In this document: piece after piece, positions 22,724 to 33,640 of the stretch
Layout of the letters: the number at the start of each line of letters is the position of its first letter
Position numbering within the stretch: the first letter of the stretch is position 1
DNA from: Zygnema cylindricum
Taxonomy: Eukaryota > Streptophyta > Zygnematophyceae > Zygnematales > Zygnemataceae
DNA: 64,000 nucleotides
Assembly (NCBI GenBank): GCA_037447655.1
Contig: JBBHKE010001784.1
Location: 372,001 to 436,000 of the forward strand
Direction: 5' to 3'
Position numbers and translations under genes: made by a program
Notes under the pieces: model-generated
The model's input: only the letters and a program-made list of their open reading frames with translations
Database searches by the model: none
What the model was told of the DNA's origin: nothing

Positions 22724-22945
22724 TGTCACAACCACCACCATCTCCCCGTTCCTACCTTCCTCCCTCTCCTCCATATTTGCCACTAGGCTCACCCTCACAT
22801 CTTCCCTTTCTACCTCCAGCTTTGCCACCTCCTCCATCTTCACCACCTCCTCCATCTTCACCACCTCCTCGTAGCCCTCCACTTCCTTCTCCTCACTTCA
22901 GACTGATCGTGATTGATGTCCATTTGTTCCGATTTCTCGATTGAA
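22724..22945 (+). CDS. LRR gene Pro-rich exon
   Basis: Spliced after KC the frame gives SQPPPSPRSYLPPSPPYLP, then GSPSHLPFLPPALPPPP and three SSPPP-type units from an 18-bp repeat, ending PSPHFRLIVIDVH before a stop at 22943-22945. The phase (1) matches the EGF exon donor. Pro/Ser-rich segments like this are common next to the membrane or wall in plant LRR proteins. Whether translation stops here or another splice leads to a membrane segment is unclear. Confidence 0.5.
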
Positions 22946-24059
22946 CGCACCCGGATTTGTTGATTGATCGACTCGATCTTTTGATCTGATTGATGATCCG
23001 ACCTATCGATCGTCCTCTCGGATTTCTTATCCTACCTTTTCTCCCTTCCCCCCTCCTCTCCTCCTCAGCCCCTCTCCTTCCCCTCCAAAGTCCCCACCTC
23101 AAAAATGAAGGAAAAGAAAAAGATTTCAGCCGCAATCAATATCAATGGGAGAACGTCAAAATTAGAGACTACGACAATTTAAGGACTTGAATGTGGGAAT
23201 TAAGTATATAGGAAGGTTGCACGATTACACTGGGTTAAAAAACTGATTTTAAGTCCATATGTTAGTCCTGCTCGTTTGATTAGTAATAATGGTTCAAGTA
23301 AGTATACATTTCTGGTTTGATTAGTAAAAATGTGTTAGGTTAGTTAAACATTCCTGTACGGCAGGTTTTATGTTGTTGATTTGTAAAGCGTTTTGTTTGT
23401 AATGGTAGAATGGTTCTTTTTGTGTGTGCTTCAATTGCAATAGTAGTTTTGAAAGGTTTTTATGTTGCTGGTATCTTACTGTTTAGTGCACAATGTCCAA
23501 CAAAAGCTGGAGGTTTTGAATAAAAAAAAACCGGTGCAATATTGAAATTAGTCAATTTCTCGCCTTTAAATGTCTCGCTGGGTATAAACGGGAAAAATCC
23601 AAAGTTTTGTGAACTAGTAGAAGACATTTAAAAGCGCGTGTGGAGAAAATTCATATTTTTTTAACATACCTGAAGACAAACTGCAAATAAAAACAGCAAT
23701 TACGTTAACAAGTTTTAAACTCTTCATGTTTCAAATCGATACCGAATTGTGTTAAAAATGTCCAAATTCCAAAAACTAGTACATTACACATTCAACAAAT
23801 AGAAAAAGGAAAAGTTCATCCAGCTTGTAGAACGGATTGGGTGAACATTGACCATAGGTTCACGAAGGTTCGAGAAGATTCTGGTTCCCCTGCATGCTCC
23901 TGTGTACTTTCTTTGTCCCTCCTAATCTTGCCTATCACTTATATCTACACCGTGATAATAGTTGGGTACCACGATGCGACACGTTTTTGGGTACTATACC
24001 AAAAATCGTAGAGTTATCCTGTCGGGCGTAGCAAATATCACAAGGGGACGTGTGATACA
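22946..24059. other. No gene seen
   Basis: CT-rich DNA at 23030-23095, otherwise AT-rich. Frames here are short and unlike known proteins. I looked for kinase motifs that could continue the LRR gene and saw none. Confidence 0.5.
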
Positions 24060-24072
24060 AAACGAAGAACAA

Positions 24073-24170
24073 GTCTCCCGCTCCCTCTCCCTCTCCTCTC
24101 TCTCTCTCTCCCCCCCCCCCCTCTTCCTCTCCTTCTCCCTCTCCCTCTCGCCCTCTCTCTCTCTCCTGAC
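24073..24170. repeat. CT-rich (polypyrimidine) tract
   Basis: Runs of CTCTCC, a C12 run and CTCTCT on the plus strand. On the minus strand it is polypurine and lies directly downstream of the coding segment at 24180-24443. Confidence 0.85.
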
Positions 24171-24179
24171 AAGAAAAAA

Positions 24180-24443
24180 CTAAACTCCAACCTGTTCCAT
24201 TTCCTCTCCGGGAATTCTCCAGTAGTCCACAAAATCCTCTTGCAAGTCTGGTTCTACTCCGCTGTTTCCATGGGCAGCCATGGTTACTCCACTTCCCTTC
24301 TTCCCTTGGATCTGCTTCCTAAGAATCTGCCACGTCAGCTGCTTCTTTGTTGTTAGTTCCCGTACAACTGTTTTGCTGACAGTTGTACATGCAACAGCGT
24401 TGCAGCTAAGGGAAACGTTTTGTAAACATGCTATAGAAGCCAT
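24180..24443 (-). CDS. Possible small plastid-targeted protein (87 aa), unrecognised
   Basis: ATG at 24443 opens MASIACLQNVSLSCNAVACT, rich in Ser, Thr, Ala and Val and without acidic residues, then a basic stretch (KTVVRELTTKKQ, RKQIQGKKG), then an acidic end EPDLQEDFVDYWRIPGEE. That shape suggests a chloroplast transit peptide followed by a short mature domain. The frame stops at 24180. An AACAG/GTTGGA just before the stop could instead be a splice donor leading to an exon I did not find. I do not recognise the family. Confidence 0.4.
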   Translation of the reverse strand: MASIACLQNVSLSCNAVACTTVSKTVVRELTTKKQLTWQILRKQIQGKKGSGVTMAAHGNSGVEPDLQEDFVDYWRIPGEEMEQVGV

Positions 24444-25187
24444 GGCTGAAATCTAAGGGCAATTGGTGAGCTGATTAGTTATTAGCGTGTTGCACGAAGA
24501 AAAATAGAAGGCGAAAATAAATCAGTAAAAGCTTCAAGAAAATAAAAAAAAAGTGATGAAAAGGAAACCCTATAAATCTCTGAAGGGCACGTGGCGATTC
24601 GTCAGCAGGCCGTTTATGGATTGGCCCTGAACAATTATCAGAATGACCGTTCCATGCGCTCAGTTAAGGTTCAGCTGTGTTAAAATTACGAATCTTGGCC
24701 GTACTTAGACGCGTATTATACTCGAAAGAACCATATATTGTAAATTTCCCTAGTTGTTCAATACGCGCGATTTTTTCCTTTTTTCCAGTTTCTGCATATT
24801 GTACGTGACTTTTCAAAAAATCGCAAAAAAACGTCAACTGTAAACTGAAACTGCGAATTTACGGGAACCTATAGACAAATTATGGTAACTGCACAAATAT
24901 TTACGGGAACTGTACGAAAATAGACGACAAGATTCGATGCACGTATTGGTACTTTATGTTCAGTAAACTGATCAGAATGTACACAGAAATGTATGGAAAT
25001 TTATCGTCACGTCTACGGACATTTCCAAAAAGAGACGTTGCGGCGTCACACTGTTTGAGCGCCGTAAGTTCAAAATGTGTACGGGCGTCTTTTTTAAATT
25101 TTCGAAAAGAAGCCGCAATAAATACTTCAACAGTTGAAAGCGAAAATTCAAGGAAGACGCCATTACCGACGCCATGACAGTAGTTAC

Positions 25188-25869
25188 CATAGTTCAAAAG
25201 TAGGCGTTTTTATGGTAGGCCTTTAGTAGGTGCACAAAACTTGGCACAAAACTCGCGTAGAGTAGGCATATTGTATGTGGGTGCATTGTGCACACTCTTG
25301 TACGAACTTACGAATATGACGTATCATCATAGTACACTGCACGCCGCCAGACAAAAATTTTTAGCGAACTGACACGGCGTAGGATGACATTCCCGGAAAA
25401 CTCGGAAAAAAAAAAACGCGGACGGGCAACTTTTTTGCATATTTTTGGCAGTGTGGAAATTTATTTTTTTATCGTCCCATACTGCCTGGTTGGTCAATGT
25501 TAGGCTTTATTTAGTGTGGCCTGCAGAAGTGAAGACGCTAATATGACAGATAGTCCTATCGTAAGTAGTGTTATGGGATTATCATGTGATCTTCTTAGAT
25601 CGCTACTTTGATCAACGACCGTCCGATTGTTCAAATATGACGGTTTAAATAAAATATATCTCAAAACTCACGGAAAAAAATAATTGTCCCAATGTTTTTC
25701 AAAATTTAGACGTGACATTTAATTCTCTATCAATCGATGTGCAACTCAACCCTGTTACTATTTTTGTTCATTTTGCGACCCATACAATATGTGTATTAAG
25801 GTCATATTGTATGTTTTGCATACAATAAGCATATTGTATGGGCCTACTTTCACCTACTTTTGAACTATG
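25188..25869. mobile_element. MITE family K, copy 1 (682 bp) in repeat R
   Basis: The ends CATAGTTCAAAAGTAGG and CCTACTTTTGAACTATG are perfect or near-perfect inverted repeats. Flanks are GTAGTTAC and GTAGTTAG, 7 of 8 bases duplicated. The second R unit lacks the element at the matching place (about 29313-29330). It aligns with K copy 2 in inverse orientation over most of its length, so the pair makes a large inverted repeat. Size, ends and flank length suggest hAT. Confidence 0.85.
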
Positions 25870-26345
25870 GTAGTTAGTAAACTGCCGTTGAAGCAGTCAC
25901 GGACCTCCAAAACAGCAGCCATGCCTAGAGTTCGAGGAGAGGAGTGGGATCACGTGAAGGCTCCCCTTTTTTTTATTAATATGTTACGTCGTGCAATGTT
26001 GAATGATGAAAAATGTCATCTGCATATAGCATGCATTTTGTTTTTTTGAAGTTGCATGCTCTCAGAGAGGCAGAGAGAGAAGGCCATGGCTACCTGTCTG
26101 TGAACGACAGACAATTTTATTCTGACAAATTATGACAAAAGATGAGTATTTCGCAGAAGTTGAACTTGGGCCTCCTTGGTGTTTATTTATAGTGTTGACC
26201 GTAACCAGTTGATGTTGAAGTTTTAATACAATCGTAAGGTGTGATAATTATTTAAATGAATGTTATTTTTTACCACTCAAGGTGAAGTTCGATTAGGACA
26301 TTCTGTAATTGTACAACCAACATTACAGAATGTTACAATTTGAAC

Positions 26346-28034
26346 CATAGTTCAAAAGTAGGTGCAAGTACACCCATACAATATGCCTATTGTACGTAAA
26401 AAATACAATATACCCTAAAGACTAGTGTTGTGTATCGGTAAAACACTTATCGCGATAACACCGATACTGATACTTATCGGTTATCGAACGATCAGAGATT
26501 CCGACATATCACTGTGGAACCAACAAATTCTATATCGGCGATAACTTAAAAAATATATAGTATGCATACAATAGTACTTTATAACATACTGTATTATTTT
26601 ATTGATTTTATATACCGTGGCATGCACGTATAAAAATCTGTTCCGTTACCCTTTAACTGCAATTTATTACGGATAGCGCAGCATATAAACGTTGGCCGGT
26701 TAACTCAACAAAACTTATAGGGCGACGTACGTAATTTTACTAAAAAAATAGTGAAGATGGAACTGGAAAAGGACGGCGGACACAAAAGTACAACGGACGC
26801 AAAATAACATTCTGCGCGCCGCCAGAATCGAACGGACGACTTGGAATGAGAAAACACGAGCGGACGGGCCAGCGTGAGAGCGCCGACATCCTGGAATGGC
26901 TCTTTTGGCAGCTTATGCCAAAAAATTCGACAGTTTGACACGTGGCATGTCCCAGTGGATCTCAAGAATAAAGGGACAAAGCCATGGCGTCGGATGTGAA
27001 AGGTACATCGTTTTTACTGGATCCGTATCAAAACCGTACAGATCTCATGGCGGCTACTGTATTTTCTGTGCTTGTACACGTCCGGGGAATTAGACGTACA
27101 GTTGAGTGTACATGCCGTACAATTATCTGTACGGTCCGTACAGATATCGTTATCGGCATTATCACCGATAAGTACCCGATATTATCGGCTACTTATCGGC
27201 GATAAGACCGATGTCGATATATTGTACCAATATATTGATTATCGGATACCCGAAAAAAGGCCCATATCGGTTATCGACAAATCCTTACCAATACACAACA
27301 CTACTAAAGACCCATATTGTATTGGCCGCATAATGAAATAAAATAGTAACAAGGTTGAGTTGCACATGGATCGACAGAGAATTAAATGCCAAGTCTAAAT
27401 TTGAAAAAAAAATCGGACAAAAAAATATTTTTCTGTGAGTTTTAAGCGATTTTTTATTTAAACCGTCAGATTTGGACGATCTGACGGTCGTTGATCAAAG
27501 CAGCGATCTAAGAAGATCACATGAAAAGCTCATAACACAACTTACGACAGGACAATCTGTCATATTAGCGTCTGCAATTTTGAAGGCCACACTAAATAAA
27601 GCCTCAAATTGACCAACCAAGCAATATGGGACAATAAAAAAAAGAAAATTCCACACTGCCAAAAATATTACCAAAACCTACGCGTTGGTGGATGCAAAAA
27701 GCCAAAAACGCTTGCCGAAAAACGGTGAACTCTCCGTACTCTCTCTCGTCGCACTCTCACTGCTCTCCACCGGGTTTTGTTTGGTTGCCTGTATGCGGGT
27801 TTTTTTTTCATTGGTGTTTTTTCCCGCGTAATGTCATCCTACGCTGTGTCAGTTTTGCTAAAAAAATTCGTTCGGCGGCCTGCGCTGTACTATCATCATA
27901 CGTCAGATTTGTACGGTCGTACAGGGGTGTGTAGAAGGCACACACATACAGTATGCCTACGCTACGCGAGTTTTGTGCCAAGTTTTGTGCACCTACCAAA
28001 GGCCTACCATAAAAACGTATACTTTTGAACTATG
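26346..28034. mobile_element. MITE family K, copy 2, inside T and itself interrupted
   Basis: Bounded by CATAGTTCAAAAGTAGG and CTTTTGAACTATG with flanks ATTTGAAC and ATTTGAAG. Its long right portion (about 27310-28034) is the inverted counterpart of 25188-25800, sharing for instance GGTGCACAAAACTTGGCAC and GATCTTCTTAGATCGCT. The hAT element at 26423 sits inside it. Confidence 0.85.
26423..27303. mobile_element. hAT-type element, family G (881 bp), innermost of the stack
   Basis: The ends TAGTGTTGTGTATCGGTAA and, from the other side, TAGTGTTGTGTATTGGTAAG are 19-bp inverted repeats with one mismatch. A perfect 8-bp target duplication CTAAAGAC (26415-26422, 27304-27311) identifies hAT. The interior repeats TATCGG/CCGATA words. 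No transposase frame is present. Fragments of the same family are at 30293-30440 and 43464-43545. Confidence 0.9.
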
Positions 28035-28477
28035 ATTTGAAGAAGTTCCATTGCGCTGAGTTTGTAATCCACGTGTTAGCAGAAGTTTGGTGCCTCGTTG
28101 CTACAGATTTGATATTGAAAATCGTCAAAGATTTTCACACCGACCAAAAATCCTCATTTGCGTACCATGTACGTGCGTACCTGGTCATCGTTCAACACAA
28201 CTTTTCACTTTTGTCCTCTTTGTAGACGCCTTGTTAGATACCACCGCATTTATTTATGGTTTTGTTTTTACACGTGACGAATGAGCGCTTCCAAAAATAA
28301 TGTGACGACTGGGAGGTAACACAAAAAAAGGTGACAAAAGAGCGTTACGAAATTTCGTTTGTATTTTCTGTTGGATTTGTGAATGCCTATATCGTGTGCA
28401 AAATTTTTTGATTTCAGTTGGTTGCCATCTTGACACGTATGCTCATTATCATGCGTGTTGCGGCTCAATTTTTTTCT

Positions 28478-28517
28478 GTAATTGGTGATGTAACTCGCGA
28501 GGTACATCACCAATTAC
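28478..28517. repeat. Perfect 15-bp inverted repeat with 10-nt loop
   Basis: GTAATTGGTGATGTA and its exact complement TACATCACCAATTAC flank ACTCGCGAGG. It lies in the right arm of the T element, outside the nested K copy. Confidence 0.9.
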
Positions 28518-28884
28518 AAAAACTTTCGAAGCGAATGCTCCGCGAAAAAATATCCAACGGTCACTGTTTACTCCCAAACTTTTGGAGAATATTGGCAAGA
28601 TTCTTTGTAATGTTGTTTTCCGGATAAAAACAAAATTAAAAGTACGCCGTAGTACGAAGAGGTCCAAATTTATAGAAACAACTTCACTTTTCGTCTAATG
28701 GAACTTCACCCTCATTTGATGAAAGCGTACAAACTGCGGTACATGTTCAATTCAAATTTTTAACATGTACGGATTTGTACAGAAAAAAATTAATTTTCGT
28801 TTTTTGTGATTTTTTCAAATCGACCTCTCCAGTTTCTATGTATTGTACACGCGTTCGAATCGTGTGTAAAATGCGTTTTGAACC

Positions 28885-29890
28885 TCGTTGTTGAATACGC
28901 GCGTTTTTATCCCTTTTTCAAGTTTCTACGTATTGTACGTGACTTTTCAAAAAATCGCAAAAAAACGTCTACTGTAAACTGAATAGGAAATTTAGAGGAA
29001 CCTATAGAAAAATTACGGTAACTTTACAAATATTTACGGGAACGGTACGAAAATTGACGAAAATATTTGATGCACCTATCGGCACTTTCTGTTCAATAAA
29101 CTAATGAGAATGTACACATAAATAGACGAAAATTTATCGTCACGTAGACAGACATTTCCAAAATGAGACGTTGTGACGTCACACTATTTGAGCGCCGTAA
29201 GTTCAAAATGTGTACGGGCGTCTTCTCTAAATTTTCGAAAAGAAGCCGCCATAAATACTTCAACAGTTGAAAGCGAAAATTTAAGGAAGACGTCATTACC
29301 GACGCCACGACAGTACTATAGTTAGTAAACTGCCGTTGAAGCCGTTGACGAAGAAGTCACGGACCTCCAAAAAACCAGCCATGCCTAGAGTTCGAGGATT
29401 GTTGGAATTCAAGTATTTTCTAGGTCTAGAGATTGCAAAATAAAAAGCAAAATAGTAGATATTGACAGCCTGCCTCTAACTCCTCCTCAAGTCCCCAGAA
29501 GTTGCATGCTCTCGGAGAGGTAGAGAGAGAAGGCCATGGCTGCCTGTTTGTGAACGACAGACAATTTTATTCTGACAAAAACTTAGCGTTTCGCATGAAT
29601 TGAATCTGGGCATAAGTATGCCCCTACAATGCGCTAACAGGATTAATTATAATGTTGATTTTTCGATGCATACATGAGGTGTGATAATTATTTGAATGCA
29701 TGTTATTTTTTACCGCTCATTTGACGGAAAGCGTACAAACTGCGGTACATGTTCAATTCAATTTTTTTAACATGTACGGATTTGTACGGAAAAAAAATCA
29801 TTAACGTTTTTAGCGATTTATTAAAATCGACCTCTCCAGTTTCTACGTATTGTACGCGTGTTCGAATCGTGCGTAAAATGCGTTTTGAAC
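28885..29890 (+). repeat. Repeat R, copy 2 (uninterrupted)
   Basis: Head-to-tail neighbour of copy 1. It shows the pre-insertion state for T and a near-empty site for K. Near 29399 it contains a TGTTGGAATTCAAG start followed by TTTTCTAGGTCTA, similar to the family C LTR start. A 16-bp duplication gttttgaacaactatg closes it (29882-29913). Confidence 0.75.
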
Positions 29891-29913
29891 AACTATGGTT
29901 TTGAACAACTATG

Positions 29914-30516
29914 AAATTTGTAATACCTGTATAATACGACAAGGTCATTTCCGCACATGTGAACTATGGTGGCCGTCCACCCGTTAAATTCACAGGAGGG
30001 CAACTTCAGATAGAGCTTTGTTAGTGCAGTTCAACATGGCTCGTAAGTCTTGACAATTGACAGCATTCACAGGAAGCCTGCTGTTCCTGTTTATGAGATA
30101 TTTCCATGGGTAAGCAGCTTATTGTTGCTGTCACCAAAAACGGTGACATAGAGGTACTACGGTGTACTTTACTGTAGTGTAGTTTCGTATGTACCTTTTC
30201 TCGACAAAGTTTGATTTTGAATTGAATGGCGTGAACTGCGGGTGGAAATTTTCAAGGATGGTGTACAGTACACCGTGAATGGTTATTAGTAGTGTTTTGT
30301 ATCGGTAAGGATTTGCCGATAACAGATATGGGCCTTTTTTTTGGGACTTGATAATCGATATATTGGTACGATATATGGCTATCCGTCTTATCGCCGATAA
30401 GTAGCCGATAATATCGACTACTTATCGGCGATAATTGTCATGCCACAAGATGTCGACGAGTATTATAGTGGATTCTTATACTAATTGGGGTATAAGGGAA
30501 TATTACAGGTCGGTGG
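29914..30516. other. No gene; fragment of hAT family G
   Basis: Between R and the next LTR. A truncated G end (TAGTAGTGTTTTGTATCGG) begins near 30287 and runs to about 30440 with the same TATCGG words. Nothing else is recognised. Confidence 0.6.
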
Positions 30517-31587
30517 TGTAAAAATTAATGGTCTTTTTTTTAAAAGTATTTTCTAGGTCTAAATAGAAATATAGAAAGAAGCCAAGGCAGTCTACCTCTA
30601 ACTTCTCTCTTCAACTCTCAAACTTGTCGCACGCACTGAGAAATTGGAGAGGAAGCTAGAGCCATGGCTACCTAGGCTATCGAGAGGTTTAAGGGATATA
30701 AATATTAGTTTATTTACCATTAGGGGTTTATTTTTTAAAAGAATATGTGATGCCTCTAGGATTTGATCCTAGTACCTGACAGACGGTAAGCTGCTGGTAG
30801 CCGGTAGCCTTATCCGTTAAGTCTAAACGTAATGTTACGTATTATAGGGTTTCATAATTAATTAAACATTTACACGTAGGATTATACATTTAACTGAAAC
30901 TGTTTACGGGAGACATAGATCCATTAATGTAAAAGCACGGATTACATTACGGATAAGAAACGAATACCGCGCATTTATTTCTTTAGCGAAACGAATACCA
31001 CGTATGTATTTATTACGGCTATGATTAAATGTGAATTTAATCGGACGGCCGGAATTGAACGCCGAGATCGCGGAAGAGGATTTCAGCGGTTTGTGGTCAT
31101 CGCCACATTGGATGACACGTGGCGGAATGACATTGGATCACGACATCTCCGAGGATTAAGGGAGCGAATACGGATATACCACGTGTCAACATTTAGGTCA
31201 TGTCGTACAATGTTCGTACAGAAAGTACACCGCAACTGTACTTTTGTGTACGTAAGTGTAATCTGAAAAGCTCCAAACATCAGTAGATAAAGTCTGTGAG
31301 AGAGATAAAACTTAGAAAACTTAGGAGATAGGACCCTCTCTCCCAGAGAGCTTCTATACAATAGGTCAACTTTGACCCTCCATAACTTACAGCTCAGGGG
31401 AGCAAATTCAGAGATTATTTTTGCTATCGACTCAGGGAAGTCTTGCCTTCACAAAGGTGAAGTTAGTCAAAGTTTTTTTCTGCCAATGTGGCAGTTGTTC
31501 TTGGTGAAACACAAAGGGGTTAGGGTTATCCTTGAGGCTTCTTGGAAGCTGTCCACTCTGAGGACTTATGGAGGTCTTTGAGTTTCA
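30517..31587 (+). mobile_element. LTR of copia family C (copy C1)
   Basis: It starts TGTAAAAATTAATGGTC and ends GAGTTTCA. It is the inverse of 38747-39799 along its length and also matches the solo LTR at 3215. It runs directly into gag-like coding DNA (GGTTATGGGCCC) with no primer-binding site, and the 5-bp flanks ggtgg and ggtta do not match, so it is not a clean insertion. It carries an antisense tRNA-like segment at 30758-30821. Confidence 0.75.
30750..30835 (-). repeat. tRNA-like segment in LTR C1
   Basis: On the minus strand CTTAACGGATAAGGC (A-box-like) precedes AGGATCAAATCCT (B-box-like, itself a small stem). It is at the same LTR position as the copies at 3890 and 39503. Confidence 0.55.
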
Positions 31588-32205
31588 GGTTATGGGCCCA
31601 CCCTCTAGGGTACCAATCTTTAATGGAACTGACTTCATATACTAGGAAAGTATGATGATAGGAGCTCTATGCGAAAAATGGTATTGGGGGATAGTGAGTG
31701 GACAATTGGGGCGTCCATCACGTCTTAGAATTCCTCCAAGGTTTGAAGGTAGCAGATTCACAAAGAAAGCAGGTCCATCTTCAATGGAGGAGACAAAGGA
31801 AGGAGAGGTGGTGGACAAAGGAGCGGAGAAGGAAACGACCACATCAATAACAACTGGTTCATCATTCATGTCACCTATTCCGAGGAACGAGGAGAATAAT
31901 ACTGAAACTTGGGACTTCAACAATATGGCGGCAAAGCACTTCATCCTACGCCATCTTACTCATGGACTTGCATGTCCTCATTTGCAGGTAGAAAGGGCAT
32001 CCGATCTGTGGATGGCTCTTATAGAGATGTACCGAAGTGGTACGATTCAGCAACAACAGTTGGCTGATCAGAAAGTTAAGGAATATGTATACAAAGGGGG
32101 GAATATGTTAGATTTTTGCAATGAGCTTGCTACACTCTTCATGGAGCTAAAGAGTACGGGAAAAGATTTTAGTGAAAAAGAAAAGGTTAATGTTGTTCTG
32201 AGACA
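31588..32205 (+). pseudogene. Copia gag fragment after LTR C1
   Basis: Frames give VMGPPSRVPIFNGTDF, a stop, then SMMIGALCEKWYWGIVSG, then ETWDFNNMAAKHFILRHLTHG, ERASDLWMALIEMYRSG and GKDFSEKEKVNVVLRQ. This is the copia gag core (UBN2-like) with a 5' end missing. It abuts the inverse-oriented leader of D1 near 32187-32205. A 56-bp piece of the same gag reappears at 38690-38746. Confidence 0.65.
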
Positions 32206-33054
32206 ACTGCTGGCACTGAAGATGAAGAAGATGCAGCAGTAGTCATCGTATAACAAATCAAAAGAGGAAGCTTCCACAAATACCGATGGCTGAACAACAA
32301 CTTTGACAGACTATAACTTTTAGAAAAACGCCCCAATTGTCTTGAAAATTTACCACAGTGTAGATAACATGAAAAGGAACACACACACAAAATGTCAATG
32401 AATTCCGCTGATAAATCTCTGAGATATGCAGAAATGAAATTACATAAAACTGAGTGTACAGTTTTCATATCATTTGTTCCTAATGAATCAAATTCACTAA
32501 GTCCTACTTCTATACACCGAAACTACACTAAGCTGTACGGAGGTTTTCCATCCGTACATCTAACATTCTAACACAACAAATACTGTGAGTATACCTGTGT
32601 ACTGAAGGTATATCATAAACCACATTCTCAACACTAAACAACTAATTCACTACATACAAAATTCTGTTCTACCAAATATTTATACCGAAGTTCAGACAAC
32701 GTAAAGTGATAGTGATCTAGTCTCGCCGATAGTGATCTAGTCACGCCTCGTCAGTATTTGTTGGCGGCGGCTGTCAACCTTCCGATTAGAGGATTTTGGA
32801 CCGTAGAATTGACTTCACGAATTCCCGTGGTCCTGCCGAATTTCCGTATGTCTATGGAGGACATACTCACGTATTTCTCTCAAGTGACGACGCGTGTCCC
32901 AAGTGTGAATGAACCGTGAACTCCCAACTTCACTGTCACACTAATTTTGGTAAGTACCAAACCGAACTCAACCAAAAATAACTTAAGTCCTGAACAACTC
33001 TCTCTTCCTCACAGCTGAGGCATAGAGAGGACTAAAGATTTCTTAAAAACAACA
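32187..33054 (-). mobile_element. Copia D1: LTR, leader and gag start only
   Basis: On the minus strand it begins TGTTGTTTTTAAG, directly against the outer end of element B, and proceeds through an LTR-like stretch to a leader and ATG at about 32258 (MTTAASSSSSVPAVVSEQ), where it stops against the opposed gag fragment. The same sequence in the other orientation is at about 19069-19832 in A1. It carries a private 20-bp duplication (32708-32747) that D2 lacks. Confidence 0.7.
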
Positions 33055-33610
33055 CTTCCAAAGAATCGTGTTTCCCACTAACCTAATTTAAGCATTGTCA
33101 CATTAAATTTAAATTCACTAAACTCTAGAAACTGTTTGTTCAAGTTTTCTTCATTTGACGCCGTACACACAATGTTGGTGCTTAGTCAGGAGTAGTCAAA
33201 TAAGTCCAACCGGCTGTGGTTAATCTTGTACGAATATTTTGAGTGCTTATGGAGTACTTTGTCACCTGTGGTCCACACTCAAATCGTAACCATTAGTTTA
33301 GTTCAAATCGACGTCCCGTATTTATTCTTCACACTTGTTTTCCCAGATGTCCGGTATTCCTTTTCGTCTGTCCGATGCGCCGGTTTGACTTCTTCCGATG
33401 TGTTACATGTGTCAAATTCATTCCACCTTTTCTGTGTTGTCCCTCATACTGACGGGTGTCTATCAGACTGTACACTACGCTCAAGAGTTACTCATCCACT
33501 GTCACACTATACAAGGTAAGTATATAACTTAAAAGACCCAAAAAATATTCTAAGTTATAAACCTCCCCTCACAACCTTATCTACTGAGGATAAAGCTTTG
33601 AAACCAACAC
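33054..33610 (-). repeat. B 3' LTR
   Basis: Matches 38131-38689 from ACTTCCAAAGAATC to the terminal AAACC-ACA. It lacks a few bases of the outer end where D1 joins. Confidence 0.8.
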
Positions 33611-33640
33611 TCCCCTAAAGGTTTAGACTCAGCTATTCAC

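Larger units (their letters stand above)
6475..22945 (+). pseudogene. Split gene for a secreted LRR / EGF-like / Pro-rich protein, probably damaged
   Basis: Exons in order: signal peptide (6475-6568), LRR N-terminal cap (6694-6799), LRR exons at 8130, 9568, 10371, 10832 and 12587, a last LRR plus EGF-like exon (13426-13734), and a Pro-rich exon (22724-22945). LRR introns are phase 2 and split the last Leu codon, the layout known from plant LRR receptor kinases. I find no kinase or transmembrane exon before 24 kb, so it resembles a receptor-like or wall-associated LRR protein. Damage: an LRR exon degenerate in its second half, a donor GT changed to CT at 10443, a frame-breaking 34-bp duplication in the EGF exon, and a 7.7-kb copia element in the last intron. 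Missing exons or assembly errors could make it look worse than it is. Confidence 0.6.
26280..28711. mobile_element. MITE family T, copy 2, carrying nested elements
   Basis: Left AGGTGAAGTTCGATTAGG and right CTAATGGAACTTCACCC are the family T inverted ends, flanked by TCA on both sides. The matching place in R copy 2 (about 29717) reads CGCTCATTTGACGG without the element, a clean empty site. Its net length without the nested K copy is about 0.74 kb, like the other T copies. Confidence 0.85.
24743..28890 (+). repeat. Repeat R, copy 1 (interrupted by transposons)
   Basis: Segments 24743-25187, 25870-26279 and 28712-28890 align in order with the uninterrupted unit at 28885-29890. Landmarks are GTGACTTTTCAAAAAATCGC, the CACACT-TTTGAGCGCCGTAA region, GCCATGCCTAGAGTTCGAGG, GAAGTTGCATGCTCTC and TTTGTAC near the end. 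The two units stand head to tail, a tandem duplication of about 1 kb. Parts resemble family C LTR starts (TTTTCTAGGTCTA in copy 2), so R may be LTR-derived. Confidence 0.8.

Noticed and set aside
22946-24059. Kinase exons continuing the LRR gene
   Set aside because: I searched by eye for GxGxxG, HRDLK and DFG in plausible frames and found none.
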